Shown: positions 7,774 through 17,334, numbered from the stretch's first letter. The stretch: DNA of 64,000 nt from Niveispirillum sp. SYP-B3756 (GCF_009495745.1 NZ_WIDQ01000005.1:233332-297331), one strand, 5' to 3'. Notes: generated from the sequence alone by a model not told the origin. Translations and numbers: made by a program.

Positions 7774-8631
7774 ATGCAGCCTCAGCCCAGCCCCGCACCA
7801 GCACCCCGTTCGGCTGCCCCCCACTCTTCACCGGTGGCGGCATCGGCGCGGCGCATCCGGGCGATGGTGTTGCGCAACTGGTACCTGATCCGCCGATCCT
7901 GGCCGCGTCTGCTGGAACTCTGTTATTGGCCGACGGTGCAGCTGCTGATCTGGGGCTTCATGTCGCAGTTTCTGCGGGGGCAGGCCGGCTGGGTTGCCGG
8001 CACCGTGTCAGTACTAATTGCCGCCGTGCTGCTGTGGGAAGTGCTGGTGCGCACCCAGATCGGCATGAGCATTACCTTTCTGGAAGAACTGTGGAGCCGC
8101 AACCTGGGCAACCTGTTCGTCAGCCCGCTGCGGCCCTGGGAATGGGTGGTGTCGCTGGTGGTGATGGGTCTGATCCGGGTGTTGATCGGGCTGGCCCCGC
8201 CGGTGCTGATCGCGGCCCTGCTGTTTGACTATAATCTCTTGTCCCTGGGCCTGCCGCTGGCGGGGTTTTTCGCCAACCTGATGACGCTGGGCGTCGCCCT
8301 CGGGCTGCTCACTTCAGGGATTATTCTCCGCCACGGGCTGGGGGCGGAAATGCTGGCCTGGATGGCTGTCTTCGTTCTGGCACCCTTTTCCGCCGTCTAT
8401 TACCCGGTGGCGGCCCTGCCCCACTGGTTGCAACCGGTCGCCCTGGCCCTGCCCACCGCCCATGTCTTCGAAGGGATGCGGGCCATCCTGAATGGTACAG
8501 GGCTTGCCTGGGGGCATCTGCTTGGCGCCGTGCTGCTTAACCTTCTCTATCTGGGGCTTGCCGCCCTATACTTCCTGCGGGCGTTCGGCAATGCGCGCCA
8601 GCGCGGCGCCCTGTTGCAAACCGGGGAGTAG
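7774..8631 (+). CDS. ABC-2 type transporter permease
   Basis: A 285-residue membrane protein of the ABC-2 (NodJ/DrrB-like) permease group. After a Pro/Ala-rich cytoplasmic leader of about 30 residues come RNWYLIRRSWPRLLELCYWP and about six membrane helices, including the conserved region ELWSRNLGNLFVSPLRPWEW and a near-C-terminal loop with PVAALPHWLQPVALALPTAH. It would export a lipid, polysaccharide or drug together with an ATPase. No ATP-binding subunit is encoded next to it in this window, which is unusual. The next gene begins 13 bp downstream. Confidence 0.85.
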   Translation: MQPQPSPAPAPRSAAPHSSPVAASARRIRAMVLRNWYLIRRSWPRLLELCYWPTVQLLIWGFMSQFLRGQAGWVAGTVSVLIAAVLLWEVLVRTQIGMSITFLEELWSRNLGNLFVSPLRPWEWVVSLVVMGLIRVLIGLAPPVLIAALLFDYNLLSLGLPLAGFFANLMTLGVALGLLTSGIILRHGLGAEMLAWMAVFVLAPFSAVYYPVAALPHWLQPVALALPTAHVFEGMRAILNGTGLAWGHLLGAVLLNLLYLGLAALYFLRAFGNARQRGALLQTGE

Positions 8632-8644
8632 GGAGAGAAGGGCT

Positions 8645-9094
8645 TTGGCCAGCGGCTTGCGCAAATATGCGATACAGAAGCCCAAAGGGGCGAAATGGGA
8701 GACCCTGTCCCTGGTGGATGATCTGCGCCAGGGACAGGCAGAGTTCCGCACGGCGGTAGAATTACACGGAAAAACACCCGTCCGCCTGATCCAGGTGGAT
8801 TTCACCGGCGATGAGGCGCTGGCCGATTTCGACTGGCATCTGATTGAGCTGCATGACCCAAACAAGGGGGCGCGGCCGCGCCCCACCGTGGTGGCTGGCC
8901 GCGAACGGGGACAGAAACCGCCGAAACCCGGCCGCAAGCCGCCCTCGGCTTCCCCTCAGCCGGCCGCAAGCCGCACCAAGGGCCAGCCCCCCGGCCCGGG
9001 AGAGAAGGTGCCGGTGCCTTACAAGACATATGTCGCCGCCTTCCTGTTCGGTGTGCTGGCGATCATCATCTGGGCAGTCACGTTTAAAATGTGA
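8645..9094 (+). CDS. Hypothetical protein with C-terminal membrane anchor (TTG start)
   Basis: A 149-residue protein I do not recognise. The N-terminal 75 residues look folded (KPKGAKWETLSLVDDLRQGQ and RLIQVDFTGDEALADFDWHL), followed by a Pro/Lys/Arg-rich linker and one membrane helix near the end (YVAAFLFGVLAIIIWAVTF). No ATG is available; TTG at 8645, preceded by GGGAGAGAAGG, is the best start, 13 bp after the permease stop. It is probably co-transcribed with the permease and tail-anchored in the inner membrane with its globular part in the cytoplasm. Confidence 0.6.
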   Translation: MASGLRKYAIQKPKGAKWETLSLVDDLRQGQAEFRTAVELHGKTPVRLIQVDFTGDEALADFDWHLIELHDPNKGARPRPTVVAGRERGQKPPKPGRKPPSASPQPAASRTKGQPPGPGEKVPVPYKTYVAAFLFGVLAIIIWAVTFKM

Positions 9095-9159
9095 ATGACG
9101 AAGGGAGAGGCTGGGTTGCGGCGGCCGCCGATCAGGCGAGACCGCCGCCCACCGCGCGG

Positions 9160-10032
9160 TCAAGCCGCCGGCTCTTCCTTCCCAGCAGAAGCCGCTGGAG
9201 ACGCCGTTTCGCCCTCCCCTGGTTCCCCCTTCAGGCGGGCAGCTTCCATGGCCAGGGTGCGATAGCGCTTGGCGGAAAACGGGATGCTGGCCAGATAGGC
9301 CAGACCCACCGCCGTCAGCGTGGCCCAGGGCGCGCTGACCATGGCGGCGGCTGTCATGCCGACACCCAGCAGCAAAAATACCACATAGCGCTGCGGGATG
9401 CGCAAACCCTTCAGGGAGAAGGTGGGAATGGCGCTGATCATCAGGCCCGCCACGCCAACCGTCCAGGGCACCACCAGGATAGGGCTGTCGAACCAGCCCT
9501 CCCCCACTTCCAGCGTGGCGATCAGCGGCAGCAGGGCCAGAAAGGCCCCAGCCGGTGCCGGCACACCCGTAAAGTAATTATAGGCAAAGGGCGGCTTTTC
9601 CGCCGCCGCCCCCAGCATGGTGTTGAACCGCGCCAGCCGCAAAGCCGCGCAGACGCCCATCACCAGGGCCGCCATCCAGCCAAAGGTGCGGGCATCAGCC
9701 AGCGCCCAAAGGTAAAGGATCATTGCCGGGGCCACGCCGAAGCTGACCACGTCGGACAGGCTGTCCAGCTCCTCACCGAACTTGCTCTGCGCGTTCAACA
9801 TGCGGGCAATATGCCCATCCAACAGGTCGAACAGGGCGCCAACGGCAATGGCCAGCACGGCCTCCTTCCACTTGCCTTCCATGGCAAAGCGGATACCCGT
9901 CATGCCCGATGCCAGATTGAGCATCGTCAGCATGTTGGGCAGCAGCCGGTTGATGGGCAGACCGCGCAGCCGGGGCGGCCGCAGCCGCTTCTGACGCAGG
10001 CGGGGAGCGGGACGCGGCGGCACCCCCCCCAT
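9160..10032 (-). CDS. pssA: CDP-diacylglycerol--serine O-phosphatidyltransferase
   Basis: A 290-residue integral membrane CDP-alcohol phosphatidyltransferase that makes phosphatidylserine from CDP-diacylglycerol and serine. The family motif DGx2ARx8Gx3Dx3D is visible as LLDGHIARMLNAQSKFGEEL followed by DSLSDVVSFG. About eight membrane helices follow. The N-terminus is basic (RPAPRLRQKRLRPPRLRG) and the C-terminal tail is Glu/Ala-rich. The start overlaps the psd stop by one base (TGATG), so the two are coupled and give the complete phosphatidylethanolamine pathway. The start codon opens a run of eight G (ATG GGG GGG G), a possible slippage site. Confidence 0.93.
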   Translation of the reverse strand: MGGVPPRPAPRLRQKRLRPPRLRGLPINRLLPNMLTMLNLASGMTGIRFAMEGKWKEAVLAIAVGALFDLLDGHIARMLNAQSKFGEELDSLSDVVSFGVAPAMILYLWALADARTFGWMAALVMGVCAALRLARFNTMLGAAAEKPPFAYNYFTGVPAPAGAFLALLPLIATLEVGEGWFDSPILVVPWTVGVAGLMISAIPTFSLKGLRIPQRYVVFLLLGVGMTAAAMVSAPWATLTAVGLAYLASIPFSAKRYRTLAMEAARLKGEPGEGETASPAASAGKEEPAA

Positions 10033-10724
10033 CAGCGAACCTCGCCCCCGCGTTGCGGTTCAGTACCGACCAGATCGGCCAGCACGGTCTCACCGGCGAT
10101 CATCTTCTGGCCGATCACCACCAGCGGAGCGACCTCATCGGGCAGATAGACATCGCAACGGCTGCCGAAACGGATCAGGCCATAACGTTCGCCCGCCCGC
10201 ACCGGCTGGCCAGGGGCCACCCACCACAGGATACGGCGTGCCACCAGACCGGCGATCTGCACAAACGCCATTTCCCGCCCGTCGGGCAGGGTCATGCGGA
10301 TGGACATGCGCTCGTTCTCGTCGCTGGCCTTGTCGAAGGAAGCGTTGAGGAACTTGCCCGGATGATATTCGGCGCTATGCACCGTGCCGTCGGTCGGCAC
10401 ACGGTTCACATGCACGTCGAACACGTTCAGGAAGATGGAGATGCGGGTCAGCTTTACATCGCCCATGCCCAGCTCGGGCGGCGGCGATGCCTTGGTGATC
10501 ATGATGACACGGCCATCGGCCGGGCTGACCACCAAGCCGGGGCGGGTGGGCGTCACACGATCGGGATCGCGGAAGAAATAGACGCACCAGGCGGTCAGCA
10601 CCAGACCGATCCAGCCCAACGCCGTGGACCAGGTGAACAGCAGCGCCGACACGATGGCGAACAGGGCGATGAACGGCCAGCCGGCCTTGTTGATCGGAAC
10701 GATGACGGTTTTCAGCGCAGACAT
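10032..10724 (-). CDS. psd: Phosphatidylserine decarboxylase proenzyme
   Basis: About 230 residues. The short, alphaproteobacterial (PSD-A-like) type, which converts phosphatidylserine to phosphatidylethanolamine at the inner membrane. Two hydrophobic segments lie near the N-terminus ([30 protein letters not shown]). Catalytic landmarks include [27 protein letters not shown] and the C-terminal RFGSRCD, whose Gly-Ser is the self-cleavage site that yields the pyruvoyl group. Start at 10724 ([16 protein letters not shown]) resembles relatives; ATG at 10766 would add 14 residues and neither has a clear ribosome-binding site. It is followed directly by pssA. Confidence 0.92.
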   Translation of the reverse strand: MSALKTVIVPINKAGWPFIALFAIVSALLFTWSTALGWIGLVLTAWCVYFFRDPDRVTPTRPGLVVSPADGRVIMITKASPPPELGMGDVKLTRISIFLNVFDVHVNRVPTDGTVHSAEYHPGKFLNASFDKASDENERMSIRMTLPDGREMAFVQIAGLVARRILWWVAPGQPVRAGERYGLIRFGSRCDVYLPDEVAPLVVIGQKMIAGETVLADLVGTEPQRGGEVR

Positions 10725-10918
10725 TGGCGAAGCGGCTACCCGCTGGTGATTGAAACGAAAAGCCATACTAGACAGTCGGCCAATGGAAATTAAGCCAATT
10801 CGACGAAGGGCACCGGTGCGATGGCGGCAGATGGCCCCTTACTATCGCCAAGGGCCTAATCAAGGGGTGTCAGACCCAAGTTGGACTGTCGCTTAAGACG
10901 GCTTGGTCCATTATCAAT

Positions 10919-10942
10919 GGGAACAACCCCCTGGTTGTTCCC
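10919..10942. promoter_or_regulatory. Perfect hairpin in the leader of the receiver gene
   Basis: GGGAACAACC-CCCT-GGTTGTTCCC, a 10-bp perfect stem with a 4-nt loop, ending 27 nt before the ATG at 10970. No T-run follows, so it is more likely an operator or an RNA leader element than a terminator. Confidence 0.45.
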
Positions 10943-10969
10943 TGATGCCCCTCACCTGATGGTTCCCCG

Positions 10970-11338
10970 ATGGCCGCGTCCCCACTGCGAATCCTGATTT
11001 GCGAAGATGAATCGCTGATCGCGCTCGGCCTCTGCGCCATCGTGGAGGATGCTGGCCATATTGTCTGCGGCACCTGCGCCACGGCGGTAGAGGCGGTGGC
11101 CGCCGCCATCACCCACCGGCCCGATCTGGTATTGATGGATGTGATGCTGCGGGGCGGAGAAGATGGCATTGCCGCCGCGCTGGAAATCCGCCAGCGCCTG
11201 GATATCCCCTGCCTGTTCATGAGTGCGGTGGACGCCCCCGCCGTGCGGGAACGGATGGAAGCCGCGCGCCCGCTGGGCTTCATCGCCAAACCCTATCGCC
11301 CCGCCGACCTGCTGCAACAGTTGCAGCGGCTGGTTTGA
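10970..11338 (+). CDS. Single-domain response regulator
   Basis: A 122-residue stand-alone receiver. The acidic pair (ILICEDESLIALGL), phospho-Asp (LVLMDVMLRGGEDG), Ser switch (LFMSAVDA) and Lys (FIAKPYRPADLLQQL) are all in place, so it should be phosphorylated. There is no output domain. It probably relays phosphate or acts by protein binding for a kinase encoded elsewhere. The stop overlaps a possible upstream start of hrpB by 4 bp, so the two genes may be transcribed together. Confidence 0.85.
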   Translation: MAASPLRILICEDESLIALGLCAIVEDAGHIVCGTCATAVEAVAAAITHRPDLVLMDVMLRGGEDGIAAALEIRQRLDIPCLFMSAVDAPAVRERMEAARPLGFIAKPYRPADLLQQLQRLV

Positions 11339-11364
11339 AGCCGTGCTTTGAGCTAAATGGGGGC

Positions 11365-13878
11365 ATGTCGACGCAACCGCTCCCCCTCTTCCCGCCCCTG
11401 CCGATTGACGAGGCGCTGCCGGCCTTGCTGGCCGCGCTCAGCAATGGCCCCAATGCCACGCTGCAGGCCCCGCCCGGTGCCGGTAAAACCACCCGCGTGC
11501 CGCTGGCCCTGCTGGACCAGCCCTGGCGCGGCGATGGCCGCATCATCATGCTGGAACCCCGCCGGCTGGCCGCCCGGGGTGCTGCCCGCCGCATGGCCGC
11601 CATGCTGGGGGAGGAGGTGGGCGGCACGGTTGGTTACCGCGTCCGCCTGGATAGCCGCGTTTCCGCCCGCACCCGGATTGAGGTGGTGACCGAAGGCATC
11701 TTCCTGCGCCAGCTCCAATCCGACGCCTCGCTGGACGGGGTGGCCGCCGTGCTGTTCGACGAATTCCATGAACGCAGCCTGGATGCCGATCTGGCCCTGG
11801 CCTTCTGTCTGCAAAGCCAGGCACTGCTGCGCGACAATCTGCGTCTGCTGGTGATGTCGGCCACGCTGGATGGCGGGCCGGTGGCAGGGCTGTTGGGGGG
11901 TGCACCACTGATCACCTCCGAAGGCCGCGCCCATCCGGTGGAAACCCGCTGGGCAGAGCCCAATGGCGGGGAGCGGATGGAAGATGCCACCGCCCGCACC
12001 ATCCGCCGCGCACTGGCCGAAGAGATGGGCAGCCTGCTGGTCTTCCTACCCGGCAGCGGGGAAATCCGCCGGGTGGAGCGGTTGCTGGGCGAAGGCCGCC
12101 TGCCGGCCGACGTGATGCTGACCCCGCTTTATGGCGACCTGTCGCTGGAAGCCCAGGATGCCGCCATCCGCCCCGCCCCGGATGGCAAGCGCAAGGTGGT
12201 GCTGGCAACCTCCATCGCCGAGACCAGCCTGACCATCGAAGGGGTGCGGGTGGTGATCGACAGCGGCCTGTCGCGGCTGGCCCGGTTCGATCCGCGCAGC
12301 GGCATGGGCCGGCTGGAAACCGTGCGTTCCTCCCGCGCCTCTGCCGATCAGCGGCGGGGCCGCGCCGGGCGTACCGCGCCCGGCATCTGTTATCGCCTGT
12401 GGTCAGAAGCCGCCGACCGCGCCCTGGCCGCCTTCACCCCGCCGGAGATTGCGCGGGCCGATCTGGCCCCGCTGGCGCTGGAACTGGCGCAATGGGGCAT
12501 CCATGATGCCGCCGAACTGGCCTGGCTGGACCAACCGCCCGCCCCTTCCCTGTCGCAGGCGCGGGAGTTGCTGCGCCAGTTGGGTGCCCTGGACGATGGA
12601 AACCGAATCACCCGGCATGGGCAAGCGATGGCCGGGCTGGGGCTGCATCCGCGCCTGGCCCATCTGGTACTGCGCGGGCGGGAACTGGGGCGGACGCGGC
12701 TAGCCTGCCGCGTCGCGGCCCTGATCGGGGAGCGGGACATTCTGCGCGGCGGCAGCGGGATGCGCGATGCCGACCTGCGCACCCGTCTGGACCATCTGGC
12801 CGAACGCGGGCGCGGGGGCGAGGTGGATCGCGGCGCCCTGCATCAGGCCCTGGATTCGGCCCGCCAGTTGGAACGGCAGGTCGGCGGGCCGCCGGGGGAC
12901 ATGGATCATGATGGGGCCGGCCTGCTGCTGGCCCTGGCCTATCCCGACCGTATCGCCCAGCGCCGCCCCGGCAGCCCCGGCCAGTACCGGCTTTCCGGCG
13001 GCCGTGGGGCAGCGCTGGACCCGACCGACGCGCTGGCCAGCCGTGACTGGCTGGCCGTGGCCGATCTGGATGGCCAGGGCCGCGATGCCCGCGTCTTCCT
13101 GGCGGCCCCGGTGACCCAGGCGGAGTTGGAGGAAGCCTTCGCCGGCGACATCGTAGCGGAAACCCTGGTGGAATGGGATGGCCGCGAACAGGCGGTGAAG
13201 GCCCGCCGTCGTCGTCGCCTGTTCGCCCTTTCCCTGAAGGAAGAACTGCTGCAGAACCCGCCGGCGGAGGCCGTGATGCCGGCCCTGTTGCAGGGCATCC
13301 GGGAAATGGGGCTGGCCTGCCTGCCTTGGAGCAAGGAGCTGGAAAGCTGGCGCACCCGCGTCGCCTTCCTGCATCGCGCCGCGCCAGAACGCTGGCCCGA
13401 CATGTCCGACACCGCCCTGCTGGCCACGCTGGAGGATTGGCTGGCCCCCTATCTGGCCGGGGTGATGCGGCGCAGCCACCTGGACCGCATCGATCTGCAC
13501 GCCGCCTTGACCGGCCTGCTGGACTGGAACAGCCAGCAGGCCCTGAATGCCGAAGCGCCCACCCATCTGACCGTCCCCACCGGCAACCGCATCCCCATTG
13601 ATTATACCGGCGAGGAGCCAGTTCTGGCCGTGCGGCTGCAGGAACTGTTCGGGCTGGCCGAAACGCCGCGCCTGGGCGGTGGGCGGGTGCCGGTGCTGCT
13701 GCACCTGCTGTCGCCAGCCCACCGGCCCGTGCAGGTGACGCGCGATCTGGCCGGGTTCTGGAAAGGCTCCTACCGCGAGGTGAAGAAGGATCTGGCCGGG
13801 CGCTATCCGCGCCATTACTGGCCAGACGACCCGCTGGAAGCCGAACCGACGGCCCGCGCCAAGCGGCGGGGCACCTGA
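11365..13878 (+). CDS. hrpB: ATP-dependent helicase HrpB
   Basis: An 837-residue DEAH-box-family RNA helicase. Walker A is PPGAGKTTRVP, motif II is DEFHERSLDADLAL (DEFH, as usual for HrpB), motif III is VMSATLDG and motif VI is QRRGRAGRTAPGICYR. The C-terminal HrpB-specific domain ends at LDWNSQQALNAEAPTHLTVP and SYREVKKDLAGRYPRHYWPD. Length fits the family (about 810-840). Its role in bacteria is poorly known. Start at 11365 (MSTQPLPLF) has a weak GGGGGC ahead of it; ATG at 11335 overlapping the receiver gene is the alternative. Confidence 0.93.
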   Translation: MSTQPLPLFPPLPIDEALPALLAALSNGPNATLQAPPGAGKTTRVPLALLDQPWRGDGRIIMLEPRRLAARGAARRMAAMLGEEVGGTVGYRVRLDSRVSARTRIEVVTEGIFLRQLQSDASLDGVAAVLFDEFHERSLDADLALAFCLQSQALLRDNLRLLVMSATLDGGPVAGLLGGAPLITSEGRAHPVETRWAEPNGGERMEDATARTIRRALAEEMGSLLVFLPGSGEIRRVERLLGEGRLPADVMLTPLYGDLSLEAQDAAIRPAPDGKRKVVLATSIAETSLTIEGVRVVIDSGLSRLARFDPRSGMGRLETVRSSRASADQRRGRAGRTAPGICYRLWSEAADRALAAFTPPEIARADLAPLALELAQWGIHDAAELAWLDQPPAPSLSQARELLRQLGALDDGNRITRHGQAMAGLGLHPRLAHLVLRGRELGRTRLACRVAALIGERDILRGGSGMRDADLRTRLDHLAERGRGGEVDRGALHQALDSARQLERQVGGPPGDMDHDGAGLLLALAYPDRIAQRRPGSPGQYRLSGGRGAALDPTDALASRDWLAVADLDGQGRDARVFLAAPVTQAELEEAFAGDIVAETLVEWDGREQAVKARRRRRLFALSLKEELLQNPPAEAVMPALLQGIREMGLACLPWSKELESWRTRVAFLHRAAPERWPDMSDTALLATLEDWLAPYLAGVMRRSHLDRIDLHAALTGLLDWNSQQALNAEAPTHLTVPTGNRIPIDYTGEEPVLAVRLQELFGLAETPRLGGGRVPVLLHLLSPAHRPVQVTRDLAGFWKGSYREVKKDLAGRYPRHYWPDDPLEAEPTARAKRRGT

Positions 13879-13991
13879 CGGGCGTGAAAAACCCGGAAAA
13901 CCAAGGATTTGGAAAAAATTTATTCGGCTTCGTCATTTTCCTTGTTGCCAGCCCCCCGTCCCTTTGCTAGAAGCACGGCCACCGCGACGGC

Positions 13992-14066
13992 GCCCCGATA
14001 GCTCAGCGGTAGAGCAACCGCTTCGTAAGCGGTAGGCCGTTGGTTCAAATCCGACTCGGGGCACCA
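13992..14066 (+). tRNA. tRNA-Thr (anticodon CGT)
   Basis: A 75-nt cloverleaf with encoded CCA. Acceptor stem GCCCCGA / TCGGGGC, D arm GCTC-AGCGGTA-GAGC, anticodon stem ACCGC / GCGGT with loop TTCGTAA (anticodon 14024-14026, CGT, reads ACG), five-base variable loop and T arm GTTGG-TTCAAAT-CCGAC. All stems pair. Confidence 0.97.
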
Positions 14067-14081
14067 CGCGCGCCAGTTTAG

Positions 14082-14112
14082 GGCCCGCTGCTGACAAGGC
14101 AGCGGGCCTTTT
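14082..14112 (+). terminator. Terminator after tRNA-Thr
   Basis: Ten-bp stem GGCCCGCTGC / GCAGCGGGCC with a 7-nt loop and TTTT. Confidence 0.85.
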
Positions 14113-14139
14113 ACGTTTTCGGGCCTGTCCACACGTGCC

Positions 14140-14179
14140 AAAAGAAAACCCCCGCAGCCGGTGCCGGCTGCGGGGGTTT
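14140..14179 (-). terminator. Terminator after the DUF475 gene
   Basis: On the minus strand a 13-bp stem CCCCCGCAGCCGG / CCGGCTGCGGGGG is followed by TTTTCTTTT. Confidence 0.85.
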
Positions 14180-14211
14180 CAATGGAATCAGCCCCGATGT
14201 GCCGGCGCCCT

Positions 14212-15258
14212 TCAATGCTCCAGCGCTTCCGCCTTGTTGTGGCGCACCGAGGACCAGAAGGACAGGCCGATGAAGGTGGCACCGATCAGGCCGGTCAGCA
14301 CTTCTGGAATATGGGTCAGGGTCTGGGCATACATGATGATGGCCAGGGCCAGGATGGCCCAGAAGGCACCATGTTCCAGATAGCGATATTCGGCCAGCGT
14401 GCCCTTATCCACCAGCATGATGGTCATGGAACGCACATAGAAGGCACCCACCCCCAAACCAATGGCGATGACGAACAGGTTGTTGGAAAGGGCAAAGGCG
14501 CCAATCACCCCGTCGAAGGAGAAGGAGGCATCCAGCAGTTCCAGATAGAGGAAGGAGGCGGCACCGGATTTATAGACCCCGTCCATCGTCTCCTGGCTGG
14601 CTTCCATATAGCCGGCGACCCCTTTCACCGCGACAAAGGCCACCATCCCCAGGATGCCGGCCACCAGGAACTCCCGCGCATCCTCGCCCAGGAACGTACT
14701 GACGCCATAGAGCGCCAGCAACACCAGGACAATTTCGATGGATTCGATGTTGGCCGCCTTAGCCAGGCGGCGTTCAATAAAGGCCACCCAATGGGTATCC
14801 TTCTCCTTGTCGAAGAAGAATTTCAAGCCGACCATGAACAGGAAGGTACCGCCGAACGCGGCGATGCCGACATGCGCATCGGTCAGGATCTGGGCATAGC
14901 GGTCGGGCTCCTCCACCGCCAGCGTCACCGCCTCAATCGGTCCCAGTTGGGCGGCGATGGCGACAATCAGCAGCGGGAAGATGATCCGCATCCCGAAAAC
15001 GGCAATCAGAATGCCCCACGTCAGAAAGCGCCGGCGCCATTTGGCATCCATGTCCTTCAAAATGGTGGCATTCACCACCGCATTATCGAAGGATAGCGAA
15101 ATTTCCAGCACGCAGAGCACACAAACAATGAAGGCCGTGCCCATCGCACCGGCCAGGGTGCCCGTGGCATTGTAGCCCAGAAAGGCACCCGCCAGCAGAC
15201 CCACTACCGTGAACAGGAAGGACCAGTTGAAGTAGCTGAGCGTCGATTTTTGCGTCAT
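14212..15258 (-). CDS. DUF475 family integral membrane protein
   Basis: A 348-residue polytopic membrane protein of the DUF475 group, related to TerC-like carriers. About nine membrane helices are visible. Conserved acidic motifs lie inside membrane segments: EISLSFDNAVVNATI near residue 50 and LYLELLDASFSFDGVIGAFA near residue 240, the two pseudo-symmetric FDxxV repeats typical of TerC/DUF475 and thought to bind metal. Biochemical role is not established. Start at 15258 (MTQKSTLSY) was chosen because the upstream extension is not hydrophobic and looks non-coding. It has its own terminator and appears monocistronic. Confidence 0.88.
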   Translation of the reverse strand: MTQKSTLSYFNWSFLFTVVGLLAGAFLGYNATGTLAGAMGTAFIVCVLCVLEISLSFDNAVVNATILKDMDAKWRRRFLTWGILIAVFGMRIIFPLLIVAIAAQLGPIEAVTLAVEEPDRYAQILTDAHVGIAAFGGTFLFMVGLKFFFDKEKDTHWVAFIERRLAKAANIESIEIVLVLLALYGVSTFLGEDAREFLVAGILGMVAFVAVKGVAGYMEASQETMDGVYKSGAASFLYLELLDASFSFDGVIGAFALSNNLFVIAIGLGVGAFYVRSMTIMLVDKGTLAEYRYLEHGAFWAILALAIIMYAQTLTHIPEVLTGLIGATFIGLSFWSSVRHNKAEALEH

Positions 15259-15457
15259 GGCGGGGGCTGCTCTCATCGGAACCGGGGCTGTTTTGAATGG
15301 CCGAACCAGAGTGAATGGCCCCGTTTCGGCACATCCCCACCACACGGTCTGCGGCGAGGTGCCCCATGCTTGTCCGTGACAAGCCCGCCAATGGCAAGCC
15401 CCGCTTACGCAACGGTGCCTTCCTGGCACCGGCGCAAACGGGGCACCCCTGCCCCGA

Positions 15458-17143
15458 TCAACCGGCGCGGATACCGCCGATGAAGCGGTCCATCTCCATC
15501 GTCAGGGCCTGGGATTGGTCCAGCAGCCCGGCGGCGGCGGTCTGCACCTGGCTGGCATTGCGGTCCGTCTCCCCGGCCAGTTGCTGCACGCCATTGACGT
15601 TTTCGATCACGCCTTGGGCACCATTGGCTGCCTGCTGCACATTGCGGGCAATTTCCCGCGTGGCCGCCCCCTGCTCCTCCACCGCCGAAGCGATGGCGGT
15701 GGAGGCCTGATTGATGGCGACAATGGTGTCGCTGATCTTCTCAATCGCGCTGACCACCGAACCGGTAGCACCCTGGATGGTGCTGATCTGGGCTCCGATC
15801 TCATCGGTGGCGCGGGCTGTCTGGCCAGCGAGGTTCTTCACCTCCCCAGCCACCACGGCAAAGCCCTTGCCCGCTTCACCCGCCCGCGCCGCCTCAATCG
15901 TGGCGTTCAACGCCAGCAGGTTGGTCTGGCTGGCAATGGCATTGATCAGATTGACCACATCACCAATCTTGGCCGCCGCACTGGACAGGCTGCGCACCAT
16001 TTCATTGGCACGCTGTGTCTCATCCACGGCGCGGCCGCTCATCTCGGCAGAACGCGTCACCTCCACCCCAATTTCCTTAATGGAGGCGGAGAGTTCTTCT
16101 GCGGCAGCGGCAACAATCTGGATGCCGCTGCCGGCCTCGTTGGCAGCGCGCAGAGCGCCCGTCGACTGGCGGGTCGATTGCGTGGCCACGCTGCTCAGCG
16201 CGTCGGACGTGGCGCGCAACTGGGTCGCCTCGGCCACCACACCATCGACAATCCCCTTGATCTCACTCTCGAAGCCATCGGCAAGCGCCAGCATGGCCCG
16301 CCGCCGCTCCTGTGCGGCGCGGGCGGCGGCCTGTTCATTCTCCTGGCGCAGGCTTTCCACAGCCAGGCTGTTTTCCTTGAACACCTGCACGGCCCGCGCC
16401 ATGTCCCCCATCTCATCCCGGCGTTCTGTTCCCGTGACCGGGGCCGCCAGATCGCCAGAGGCCAGACGCCGCATCACGCTCGACAGGCCGGTGATCGGGC
16501 CACTGACGGCCCGGCCGATATAGAGTGAGGCCGCCAGCAGCAGCACGACCACAACAACCAGCACAGCCGCCGCCTGATAGAGTTCCTCCCGGAAGGCGCT
16601 TTCAATATCATCAACATAGACGCCCGACGCGATCACCCAGTTCCAGGCAGTGAAGGGGGCGTTATAGGAAATCTTCTCGAAAGCAGCGTCACCGCCGCCG
16701 GGCTTGGTGAAGCGATAGGTGGTATAGCCACCGCCTGCCTGGGCCTTGGAGATCTGGTCCCGCAGAAAGGCGAAGCCATCCACATCCTTTTCGTCGATAC
16801 GCTGTTTGCCCTCCAGTTCCCGTCGGGTGCCGTGCACCTCCGTGATGCCATTGACATTATAGATGAAGAAATAATCACCTTTGGCGAAACGCAAAGCCCG
16901 AATGGCATCCTTTGCCCGGGCCTGGGCATCTTCCTGTGACAAGCGTCCCGCAACCGACTCCTTGTTATAGAAATCAGCAATACTGACAGCAACCTCAACA
17001 ACATTACGGATAGAATGCTAACGCTCCCCATACATAGTTGAACGAATATTCAACAAATCATAGGCGATCATTCCCAGTGGAAATATTATTGCAACAATAA
17101 CAAGTATCAAGATTTTGCGGGTGATGGGCGTGTTATGTAACAT
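15458..17143 (-). pseudogene. Chemoreceptor gene interrupted by an in-frame TAG codon
   Basis: Reading from ATG at 17143, preceded by GAGAGGG, gives MLHNTPITRKILILVIVAII (first membrane helix) and runs on to STMYGER, then TAG at 17018-17020. The same frame continues with [20 protein letters not shown] into an otherwise intact receptor. Visible domains are a Cache domain ([25 protein letters not shown]), a second membrane helix, HAMP, and signalling tip [18 protein letters not shown], ending at 15458. Without the stop it would encode 561 residues, like the intact receptor at 2178-3893. No ATG follows for nearly 170 codons, and the nearest start-like codon (TTG at 16942) would lose the first membrane helix. 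A single CAG-to-TAG change could explain it. Pseudogene, readthrough and sequence error all remain possible. Confidence 0.85.
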
Positions 17144-17334
17144 TATAACCCTCTCAAATGCCATAAATAGGGTAATTCCATAATTTCCCGACTTTGAATC
17201 AGGCGAAATTCAAAAACCTCCCTTGCGCTAAGGCTGTCCTGATGTCCTCAGAAATTTTCAGATTGCCGGTGAGAGTGATTTGCAGTATCTAACCAGGGCC
17301 GCCGGACGATGGCGGCAAAAGGCCGGGGAATGGC

